DNA of 11,908 nucleotides, from NCBI GenBank assembly GCA_035286585.1, contig DATEDC010000108.1, positions 1-11,908 of the forward strand, in the 5' to 3' direction. Below, one piece after another: positions 6,387 through 11,908 of this stretch. The translations under genes were made by a program, and so were the position numbers. The stretch comes from DSOS01 sp035286585. Its GTDB lineage: Bacteria; Chloroflexota; Anaerolineae; Anaerolineales; UBA4823. Numbering within the stretch: position 1 is the first letter of the stretch; each line of letters opens with the position of its first letter. Under the pieces are notes generated by a model. It was not told the DNA's origin. It saw only the letters and a program-made list of their open reading frames with translations, and did no database searches.

Positions 6387-8341
6387 CAGTTTGCCTCCTT
6401 TATCTCCTCGACCGCCTGCGGGTTGACCAGCGAGGAGGTATCCCCGGGGTCCTGCCCCAGGTAGGCGGCGCGAATCATGCGGCGCATCACCTTGAGGTTG
6501 CGGGTCTTGGGCAGGTCACTGACGAAGAGGATCTCCTTGGGAGCCAGCGGCTTGCCAAGGGCGGCTACAACCAGCTCGCGCAGCTCCTGGCGCAGCTCGG
6601 CGGAACCCCGGCTCCCGGCGGCGAGCACGCAGAAGATGACCACGCTGCTGCCCTTGAGCGCGTCGGGGACGCCGATGGCGGCGGCCTCGACCACCTGGGG
6701 ATGGCTGACCATGATCGACTCGACCTCGGCGGGACCTAAACGCTTGCCGGCGACCTTGATGGTGTCATCCGAGCGCCCGAGGATATACCACAGCCCGTCG
6801 CTGTCCACGGCGGCAAAATCGCCGTGCACCCAGACATCCCGCCAGCGCGACCAGTAGGTCTCTTCGTAGCGCTGCGGGTCTTTCCAGAAGCCGCGGGTCA
6901 TACCGATCCAGGGCGCCTTGATGACCAGCTCGCCGACCTGATTCCTGACAGGATTTCCATCCTCATCGAAGACGTCGGCGGCCATGCCGGGGCAGGGGGC
7001 GGAGAAGGCGCAGGGCTTGAGCGGCAAAATGGGGTTGCCCATGACGATGCCGCCCGAGAGCTCCGTACCGCCGGAGTAATTGATGATGGGGATGCGCCCC
7101 TGGCCGACTCTCTCAAACAGCCAGCGCCAGGAGTCAGGATCCCAGGTCTCGCCGGTGGAGGCGATATAGCGCAAGGAGGAGAGATCGTGGCGGCGAAACT
7201 GCTCCTCGCCGTGGGGGATGAGCGCCCGGATGAGGGTGGGGGAGACGCCCAGGGTAGTGATCCTGTGGCGGGCGACCATGGCCCACAAGCGGTCTGGTCC
7301 GGGATAGTCTGGGGCGCCATCGTAGATGAAATGGGCGCCGCCCAGGATTAGCGAGCCGAAGACCAGCCAGGGGCCCATCATCCAGCCCATATCGGTGACC
7401 CAGTAGAGCAGCTCGCCGGAGTGCAGGTCGGCGCCGAAAGCCATATCCTGGGCAGCTTTGACCGGGAAGCCGCAGTGGGTGTGCAGCGCACCTTTGGGTT
7501 TGCCGGTGGTGCCGGAGGTGTAGATCACCATCAGCGCCTCCTCAGCGTCGGTGACCTCGGTGGGGGCAGCCTCGGGTTGAACGTCGACCAGCTCATGCCA
7601 CCAGTGGTCGCGGCCGGGGCGCATCCCCACCCGCAAGCCAGCCCGATCGAGCACGATCATGTGCTGCAAGGTGGGCAGTTGGACGGCGGCCTGGTCGGCC
7701 ACGGGCTTCATGGGAACCGGCGCGCCGCGGCGGAAGAAGCCATCCGCGGTGAACAAGGCTTTGGCGTCGGCGTCCGCCAGGCGGGTGATTACCGCCCCGG
7801 CGCCGTAGCCGGAGAAGAGCGGCAGGATGATCGCGCCGATCTTGGCTATCGCCAGCAGGGCGACGACGATCTCGGGCGTCATGGGCATAAACAGGCCGAT
7901 GGCGTCCCCCCTGCCCAGCCCCAGGCTTCGCAGGGCGTTGGCGGCCTGGTTGACCTGGCGGTACAGCTCTTTGTAGCTCAGGGTGCGGGTCTGTCCCTCC
8001 TCGCCCTCCCAAATCAGGGCGGGACGGCTTTCAACCAGCGTGCCGATGTATTTATCCAGGCAGTTGTGGACGATGTTCATCTCGCCGTCCAGGCACCAGC
8101 GCGGCCAGGCGACCCCGCGGGAGAGGTCAACCACCTGGGAATAGGGTTTAGAGAAGCGGATATCCAGGAAATCCAGCACGGCGGTGGTGAACCAGGCCAC
8201 GTCGGCGGTGGAGCGCTCCATCAGCTCGGCAAAAGTGGCCAGCCCGTGCTGGCGCATGAAGCGGGTCAGGTTGGCGTTTTCCAGGTAATCTGGCGTGGGT
8301 CGCCAGACGATCTTGCCGCCAAAATCGAATTGGTCGGGCAT
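6386..8341 (-). CDS. Acyl-CoA synthetase of the acetyl-CoA synthetase-like ANL family
   Basis: A protein of 651 residues. It should activate a carboxylic acid with ATP to an acyl-adenylate and then load CoA. An ACAS_N-like region (about 30-100) is followed by the AMP-binding core: YTSGTTGKPKG (274-284), YSGGTELSGG (422-431), GD 507-508, and GRSDDTIKVAGKRLGPAEVE (522-541). The C-terminal adenylation Lys617 is in TRNLKVMRR; many relatives have SGK where this has NLK. Where acetate-specific enzymes have WWQTETGG, this has SGGTELSGG, so the Trp that limits the acyl pocket is absent. A longer or branched acid is therefore more likely than acetate (inference). ATG 8341 is chosen for the GGAGGAG site just upstream; ATG 8368 has none. 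It heads the minus-strand acyl-CoA cluster. Confidence 0.9.
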   Translation of the reverse strand: MPDQFDFGGKIVWRPTPDYLENANLTRFMRQHGLATFAELMERSTADVAWFTTAVLDFLDIRFSKPYSQVVDLSRGVAWPRWCLDGEMNIVHNCLDKYIGTLVESRPALIWEGEEGQTRTLSYKELYRQVNQAANALRSLGLGRGDAIGLFMPMTPEIVVALLAIAKIGAIILPLFSGYGAGAVITRLADADAKALFTADGFFRRGAPVPMKPVADQAAVQLPTLQHMIVLDRAGLRVGMRPGRDHWWHELVDVQPEAAPTEVTDAEEALMVIYTSGTTGKPKGALHTHCGFPVKAAQDMAFGADLHSGELLYWVTDMGWMMGPWLVFGSLILGGAHFIYDGAPDYPGPDRLWAMVARHRITTLGVSPTLIRALIPHGEEQFRRHDLSSLRYIASTGETWDPDSWRWLFERVGQGRIPIINYSGGTELSGGIVMGNPILPLKPCAFSAPCPGMAADVFDEDGNPVRNQVGELVIKAPWIGMTRGFWKDPQRYEETYWSRWRDVWVHGDFAAVDSDGLWYILGRSDDTIKVAGKRLGPAEVESIMVSHPQVVEAAAIGVPDALKGSSVVIFCVLAAGSRGSAELRQELRELVVAALGKPLAPKEILFVSDLPKTRNLKVMRRMIRAAYLGQDPGDTSSLVNPQAVEEIKEAN

Positions 8342-8395
8342 GGTCTCCTCCGCGGGCAGTGAGTTCATAGAATGGTTGGTGGAGTGGTTGGGGGA

Positions 8396-8401
8396 ATTAT
8401 A
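8396..8401 (-). promoter_or_regulatory. Candidate -10 box for the acyl-CoA synthetase cluster
   Basis: TATAAT reads on the minus strand, about 55 bases before the ligase start at 8341. The best -35 match at 17-base spacing is TTTTCC, which is poor. The position in the divergent spacer between the ligase and the antitoxin gene supports it. Confidence 0.4.
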
Positions 8402-8449
8402 ACATTAGGATATTTTGGGGAAAAGCCATGGGGGAGTGAGGAAATGGCC

Positions 8450-8478
8450 TTGCAAGGATAATACATAGCGTTTATAAT
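8450..8478 (+). promoter_or_regulatory. Sigma-70-type promoter of the toxin-antitoxin operon
   Basis: TTGCAA (8450-8455) and TATAAT (8473-8478) are separated by exactly 17 bases, close to the housekeeping consensus. Transcription would begin near 8485, giving a leader of about 29 bases that contains the GGAGG ribosome site at 8501-8505. The perfect 8-bp palindrome ATTGCAAT at 8491-8498 lies just after the expected start and could be part of an operator for the antitoxin, as these operons are usually self-repressed; that last point is inference. Confidence 0.7.
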
Positions 8479-8513
8479 TGTCTATATCATATTGCAATCT
8501 GGAGGCAGTTTAT

Positions 8514-8768
8514 ATGGAAATATCCATTGCAGAAGCGCATAATCGCCTGTCTCACTGGCTGAAGCAAGTGGAGAAGGGCAATACCGTGCGGATTACGAAG
8601 CGAGGCAAACCGGTAGGAGTGATCATCGACCCGGATGAATACGAGCGGCTGCGCCAGGTGCAGGCCTACCTGGAGATGATCAGCCTGTCTCGCAAGCTGG
8701 GCGAGATCGATATCACCGCCAGCGAACTGTTCCGCGCCGGGCGTAACGAGCTGGAGGGACGGGCGTGA
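8514..8768 (+). CDS. Antitoxin of the Phd/YefM family
   Basis: A protein of 84 residues. The N-terminal half, MEISIAEAHNRLSHWLKQVE then VRITKRGKPVGVIIDPDEYERL, is the standard Phd/YefM DNA-binding fold. The C-terminal half (about residues 50-84) would be the flexible segment that wraps the toxin. ATG 8514 has GGAGG 8 bases upstream; an in-frame extension to 8478 would begin inside the -10 box and is rejected. Its TGA overlaps the toxin start as GTGA, the usual coupled arrangement. Besides neutralising the toxin it should repress the promoter at 8450-8478. Confidence 0.92.
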   Translation: MEISIAEAHNRLSHWLKQVEKGNTVRITKRGKPVGVIIDPDEYERLRQVQAYLEMISLSRKLGEIDITASELFRAGRNELEGRA

Positions 8769-9187
8769 TCATCGATGCCAACGTCGTCCTGCGGGCCTTC
8801 TTCGCGGATGAAGCCCAGGCACAAGCGCAAGCGGTGGTTCGCGATCACGTCGCCGGGCGGATGGCCCTCAAAGCTCCGGACATCCTGCCCTATGAACTGG
8901 CGAACGCCGTCTGGCAGGCGGAACGGCGCGGCCGGATCGACGCCAACCGAGCGAACGAAATCATCCAGGCTATGGTGGGATTACTGATCGAAATTATTCC
9001 GCTGGAATGGGGGGAGATGCTGCCCCTGGCGCGGCGGTTTGAGTGCAGCGCCTACGCCGCCGCCTACCTGGTTCTGGCAGAAAAGCTGGGCGAGCCATTG
9101 ATCACTGGAGACGAGCGCCTGTACCATGCGGTACGCGCCCATCTGGACTGGGTGCAGTGGGTGGAAACTTACGGGGGCCAGAAGTAA
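8765..9187 (+). CDS. vapC: PIN-domain toxin, VapC family, with one expected active-site acid missing
   Basis: A protein of 140 residues. VapC toxins are Mg-dependent ribonucleases that cut specific tRNA or rRNA sites. Three of the four acidic PIN positions are present: Asp4 in MIIDANV, Glu44 in PYELANA, and Asp116 in LITGDERL. The third is usually Asp in a segment like SAYDAAYLALAE, but here the segment reads SAYAAAYLVLAE, with Ala98 (codon GCC at 9056-9058, one base from GAC). The toxin may be weakened or inactive, or another residue may compensate. GTG 8765 overlaps the antitoxin stop by four bases. Pairing of a Phd/YefM-type antitoxin with VapC is common. Confidence 0.88.
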   Translation: MIIDANVVLRAFFADEAQAQAQAVVRDHVAGRMALKAPDILPYELANAVWQAERRGRIDANRANEIIQAMVGLLIEIIPLEWGEMLPLARRFECSAYAAAYLVLAEKLGEPLITGDERLYHAVRAHLDWVQWVETYGGQK

Positions 9188-9383
9188 ATTATCTCGGGGG
9201 TGGGGGGCGGCAGTTGAAACTGCACCAACAAGAGCACGAAGCCTGGATCACGAAATACACGGAAATACACGAAAAACGCGAAAGGGGTTTCGTGATTTTC
9301 GCGTCCTTTCGCGGCTTTCGTGCTCCGGCTTTCTTTCGCGGCTTTCGTGTTCCAGTGTTCTTCGCGTTCCAGCATCTCGCAGG
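9188..9383. repeat. Gene-free repeat-derived spacer with CACGAAA/TTTCGTG arms
   Basis: The 196 bases between the convergent toxin and synthase genes hold no credible gene. They contain the perfect hairpin GCAGTT-GA-AACTGC (9210-9223). They also carry an imperfect inverted repeat, CACGAAAAACGCGAAAGG (9268-9285) against CCTTTCGCGGCTTTCGTG (9305-9322; two mismatches). A direct repeat of the 17-mer CTTTCGCGGCTTTCGTG occurs at 9306-9322 and 9333-9349 (period 27). The hairpins could end transcription from both sides. The short reading frames here are compositional artefacts of the repeats. Confidence 0.7.
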
Positions 9384-10562
9384 CTAAATCAACCCCACCT
9401 GCTTGCCGGCGTGCTCGAAGATCTCGAGGGCCCGGTCCAGCTGCTCGTTGGTATGGGTGGCCATGTAGCTGGTGCGCAGCAATTGCTGGCCCTCGGCGAC
9501 CGCCGGGGAGAGGACCGGGTTGACGAAGACGCCGCCCTCGAAGAGCAATTTCCAGGCAAATATCGTGCGCATGTCGTCGCCGATGAGGATGGGGACGATC
9601 GGAGAAACCGAGTTGCCGATGTTGAAACCCAGGCGCTTGAGCTCCGTGCGCATGCGCTCGCCGACCTGGTTGACGCGCTGGATGCGCTCCGGCTCCTCCT
9701 GCATCACGTGCAGCGCCGCCAGGGCCGCGGCAGTGTTGGGGGGTGAGATACTGGCGCTGAAGATCAGGGCACGGGCGTGGTGCTTGATGTAATGAATGAC
9801 CACGTCATCGCCGGCGATGAACCCGCCGATGGAGGCGAAGGACTTGCTGAACGTGGACATGATCAGGTCCACCTCGTCCGTCAAGCCGAAGTGGGCTGCC
9901 GTGCCTTTGCCGCCGCCAAACACGCCCATGCTGTGGGCGTCGTCGACCATCAGCCGGGCGTCGTAGCGCTTGCACAGGGGCACCAGTTCGGGTAAAGGAG
10001 ACAGGTCGCCTCCCATGCTGAACAGGCCATCGACCACGACCAGGACGCCTGCCCCGGCCGGGTTATTGCTCAACACGCGTTCCAGGTCGGCCATGTCATT
10101 GTGGCGGAAGCGTTTCATTTCTCCCCAGCTCAGCCGGGCGCCATCCACGATGCTGGCATGGTCATCTTTGTCCAGGATCACGATATCGCCGCGCCCGACG
10201 AGCGCGCTGATCACGCCCAGGTTGGTTTGCATTCCGGTGGTGAAGATTAAGGCTGCTTCTTTGCCGACCCATTCAGCCAGCTCGCGCTCCAATTGCTCGT
10301 GCAGCTCCAGGGTCCCATTGGCAAAGCGTGAACCGGTGCAGCTGGTGCCATAGAGATTGACGGCGTCGATAGCCGCCTGGCGCACCTTCGGGTGGGTGGT
10401 CAGGCCCAGGTAGTTGTTAGAGCCGCACATGATCACCCGGCGGCCCTGAAATACCGCTTCGTTACCTTCATTGTTCGTCATGGGGATAAAGAAGGGGTAA
10501 TAGCCGCCGGCTATCGCTTCCCTGGCAACCGTAAAGCTGGGGCATTTCTCAAAGATGTCCAT
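9384..10562 (-). CDS. Serine palmitoyltransferase-like alpha-oxoamine synthase
   Basis: A 392-residue PLP enzyme of fold type I. The family condenses an amino acid with an acyl-CoA, losing CO2 and CoA. His135 in DKDDHASIVDG would stack on PLP, Asp207 or Asp208 and His210 in MVDDAHSMGVFG bind it, and Lys240 in STFSKSFASIGGF should form the Schiff base. SNNYLGLTTHP and TSCTGSRFANGT are family motifs. The C-terminal VFVNPVLSPAVAEG and SYMATHTNEQLD resemble Bacteroidota-type serine palmitoyltransferases as I recall them, more than glycine C-acetyltransferase or BioF. The preferred product is therefore 3-ketosphinganine from serine and a long acyl-CoA. A KDSR-like reductase gene lies 55 bases upstream on the same strand, which supports this. 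ATG 10562 has GGAGG 9 bases upstream; the extension to 10667 overlaps the reductase gene. Automated tools may call it kbl or BioF. Confidence 0.85.
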   Translation of the reverse strand: MDIFEKCPSFTVAREAIAGGYYPFFIPMTNNEGNEAVFQGRRVIMCGSNNYLGLTTHPKVRQAAIDAVNLYGTSCTGSRFANGTLELHEQLERELAEWVGKEAALIFTTGMQTNLGVISALVGRGDIVILDKDDHASIVDGARLSWGEMKRFRHNDMADLERVLSNNPAGAGVLVVVDGLFSMGGDLSPLPELVPLCKRYDARLMVDDAHSMGVFGGGKGTAAHFGLTDEVDLIMSTFSKSFASIGGFIAGDDVVIHYIKHHARALIFSASISPPNTAAALAALHVMQEEPERIQRVNQVGERMRTELKRLGFNIGNSVSPIVPILIGDDMRTIFAWKLLFEGGVFVNPVLSPAVAEGQQLLRTSYMATHTNEQLDRALEIFEHAGKQVGLI

Positions 10563-10617
10563 GGCACTTAACCTCCGGGTATCAGGCTTTGAATGGGTTT
10601 TAAATGAGCGCCAGTCT

Positions 10618-11472
10618 TCAGGATGCGCGTCGATTTTTGCTCGCCTGTCTTCGCGCTCGGGCGACAAACCAATCCATCACCGGGTAAGCAGCGCTGCCCA
10701 GTGCGTGCATCAACCAATACAGGGCTTTGCTCGTCGCTCCTGGGATAATTATATATCGATTGCGGGAAACGCCGCGCAGGATCGCCGCGGCGACCGCTTC
10801 CGGCGACAGGATCGGCCCGCCATCCACCAGGAGGCGCGTCTCTGCCGGTCTGAATGGCTTCTCATAAGCCAGTTGCGGGGTATCCACATCGGGTGGGAAA
10901 ACGATCGAAACCCGGATGCCGTGAGGCTTGAGCTCGGCGCGCAAGACGTCGGATAAGCCGGTGACGGCGAACTTGGAGGCCCCATAGGCGCTATAGCCGT
11001 AGATTCCCAGGAAACCAGCCACCGACGAGATGTTGACGATGTGACCCGAGCCGCGCTTCATCATCTTGGGGGCGACGGCCTTGACCATGTGGACGGCGCC
11101 GAAGTAGTTGATGTCCATCATCCAGCGAAAAGCCTCCAAGTCAAGCTCCTGAAAATAGCCGGGGCGGGCTACGCCTGCCGAATTGACCAGCAGGTGCGGC
11201 GAGCCGGCCTCCCTGGCGACCTGCTCGGCGGCAGCGACGGCCTGCGCCGGATCGGACACATCCGCGCTGATTGCGCCGCAATGTTGCCGGGCGCTCTGCC
11301 GGGCGGCCTTGACCTCCTCCAGGGCGGATGCCAGCCGGTCCTGCTGGCGAGCTACCAGCCAGACGTGAGATCCTTTTTGAGCCAATAAACGCGCCAGCGC
11401 CAATCCGATCCCACTGGAACCGCCGGTGACCAGCGCAATACGATCAGGCCCGATGACTTCATTCTTGTTCAC
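10618..11472 (-). CDS. Short-chain dehydrogenase resembling 3-ketodihydrosphingosine reductase
   Basis: About 284 residues. The Rossmann motif TGGSSGIG (16-23), the acidic Asp71, NSAG (97-100), the catalytic Ser150 in NISS, Tyr163 and Lys167 (YGASK) are all present, so it should be an active NAD(P)H reductase. After the active site it reads VFPPDVDTPQ (191-200) and then ETRLLVDGG. This closely parallels the PPDTDTPG and ETRLIS segments I recall in human KDSR. A hydrophobic C-terminal stretch (about 248-271) ends in a basic tail, which could anchor it to the membrane as in KDSR. The likely reaction is NADPH-dependent reduction of 3-ketosphinganine to sphinganine, the product of the adjacent synthase. 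The start is uncertain: GTG 11472 follows AGGA at good spacing; TTG 11496 follows GAGG. Confidence 0.85.
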   Translation of the reverse strand: MNKNEVIGPDRIALVTGGSSGIGLALARLLAQKGSHVWLVARQQDRLASALEEVKAARQSARQHCGAISADVSDPAQAVAAAEQVAREAGSPHLLVNSAGVARPGYFQELDLEAFRWMMDINYFGAVHMVKAVAPKMMKRGSGHIVNISSVAGFLGIYGYSAYGASKFAVTGLSDVLRAELKPHGIRVSIVFPPDVDTPQLAYEKPFRPAETRLLVDGGPILSPEAVAAAILRGVSRNRYIIIPGATSKALYWLMHALGSAAYPVMDWFVARARRQASKNRRAS

Positions 11473-11519
11473 AGGTGCGTCCTGGATGACTGGCAAATCA
11501 TCTTACCTCAACATCCTTT

Positions 11520-11546
11520 GTAAGACGCAACATGTTGCGTCTCTAC
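11520..11546. repeat. Near-perfect 27-bp palindromic extragenic repeat
   Basis: A perfect 20-bp palindrome (11523-11542, half-site AGACGCAACA) is flanked by GTA on the left and C-TAC on the right. A fully symmetric 28-bp version would need one more G on the left, so this copy seems to have lost a base. It lies in the short gap between the ABC permease stop and the reductase start. Repeats of the GTAGAGACGC...GCGTCTCTAC type are known to me as abundant intergenic palindromes in some bacteria, notably cyanobacteria; copy number in this genome cannot be judged. Confidence 0.8.
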
Positions 11547-11547
11547 G

Positions 11548-11908
11548 TCATTCCTCCAGGATCAGCCGCGTGCGCTGGAAGCGGGCGGAGGCGAGGGCGA
11601 ACAGCGCCAGGTCCACGACCAACAGGGCAGCCATGACGCCCAGTGCGATGCTCTCCACATCCACCTGGGCGAGGCTTTGGGTCAGCCTGAGCCGCCAGGC
11701 TTCGGGCAGCAAGGGCAGGAGGAACAAGGGGATGAAGAGCACAAAGAAAGCCAGGCTGAAGGTTTGCTGGGCCTGGCGGACGGTGGCAGCCCGCAGGGAG
11801 ATCAGCACCCCCAAGCCGGCTGCCAGCGTAGCCACCATCAGGCTGACGAGGATGATCGCCGCGCCGATCTTCCAGGGGAAGAGCAGCAGCTCGCCGCGAC
11901 CGTAGGCA
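11548..11908 (-). CDS. ABC-2 type transporter permease, C-terminal part (cut by window edge)
   Basis: The reading frame stays open to the window edge, giving the last 119 residues of a longer protein; the start lies beyond 11908. Three hydrophobic spans are visible: IGAAIILVSLMVATLAAGLG, then FSLAFFVLFIPLFLLPLLP, then ALGVMAALLVVDLALFALA. A polar SLRAATVRQAQQTFS segment lies between the first two, a pattern typical of ABC-2/NatB-like permeases that pair with a separate ATPase. The substrate is unknown. An ATG at 11838 is internal and not the true start. It lies upstream of the reductase and synthase genes on the same strand and could be in one transcript with them, though the palindrome between them may interrupt it. 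Confidence 0.75.
   Translation of the reverse strand, partial: AYGRGELLLFPWKIGAAIILVSLMVATLAAGLGVLISLRAATVRQAQQTFSLAFFVLFIPLFLLPLLPEAWRLRLTQSLAQVDVESIALGVMAALLVVDLALFALASARFQRTRLILEE

Noticed and set aside
7421..8362. Plus-strand open frame of 313 codons opposite the acyl-CoA synthetase gene
   Set aside because: Antisense shadow with Gly/His/Gln-rich composition and no motif, while the minus strand has all ANL motifs in order.
8342..8368. ATG 8368 as start of the acyl-CoA synthetase
   Set aside because: No ribosome site before it, while the ATG at 8341 has GGAGGAG at good spacing.
9169..9375. Small minus-strand frame in the spacer between vapC and the synthase gene
   Set aside because: Lys/Ala/Thr and Phe/Arg stretches come from the CACGAAA repeats; no ribosome site and no family resemblance.
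9126..9746. Plus-strand open frame running from the VapC end into the synthase gene
   Set aside because: It crosses a repeat tract and then lies antisense to the PLP enzyme; the Phe/Arg/Ser-rich part reflects TTTCGTG-type repeats.
9384..10562. BioF (8-amino-7-oxononanoate synthase) or Kbl (threonine catabolism) assignment
   Set aside because: No biotin genes or threonine dehydrogenase nearby, and the NPVLSPAV and MATHT segments with a KDSR-like partner fit serine palmitoyltransferase better; not fully excluded without a phylogeny.

Overview
The window looks like a piece of a GC-rich bacterial chromosome. GC-rich shadow reading frames run opposite most genes, and starts are a mix of ATG, GTG and TTG. 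Gene content and the style of the intergenic repeats fit an environmental Chloroflexota (Anaerolineae-like) genome, but nothing seen is diagnostic, so that assignment is inference. No rRNA, tRNA, CRISPR array, transposase or phage gene was seen.

Layout. (1) 20-3834, plus strand: a lone CheY-type receiver, then a large PHP-phosphoesterase/AlbA_2 fusion protein that may be translationally coupled to it. A YpeA-like GNAT acetyltransferase overlapping the fusion gene, a Mog/MoaB-type molybdopterin adenylyltransferase and type I signal peptidase LepB follow. (2) 8341 down to 3877, minus strand: an acyl-CoA metabolism cluster. It holds an acetyl-CoA-synthetase-like acyl-CoA ligase, a DinB/ClbS-type four-helix protein coupled to it by a TGATG overlap, a PaaI-type hotdog thioesterase and an acyl-CoA dehydrogenase. 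Four tandem 28-bp palindromic repeats sit between the DinB and PaaI genes, and a foldable 216-bp spacer sits between the PaaI and dehydrogenase genes. (3) 8450-9187, plus strand: a Phd/YefM-VapC toxin-antitoxin pair with a near-consensus promoter, divergent from the ligase gene. The VapC has Ala where the third acidic PIN residue is expected. (4) 9188-9383: a gene-free, repeat-derived spacer between convergent genes. (5) 11908 down to 9384, minus strand: the C-terminal part of an ABC-2 type permease, a near-perfect palindromic repeat, a short-chain reductase and a PLP-dependent alpha-oxoamine synthase.

The most interesting part is region 5. The synthase reads like a bacterial serine palmitoyltransferase, and the reductase carries motifs typical of 3-ketodihydrosphingosine reductase (KDSR), including PPDVDTP, an ETRLL segment and a hydrophobic, basic C-terminal tail. 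Side by side on the same strand they would supply the first two steps of long-chain base (sphingolipid) synthesis: serine plus acyl-CoA to 3-ketosphinganine, then reduction to sphinganine. The acyl-CoA cluster of region 2 could in principle supply or recycle acyl-CoAs, but it is separated by the toxin-antitoxin genes, so that link is only a suggestion. Family assignments rest on motifs read by eye and on recalled family sequences; no database search was run.
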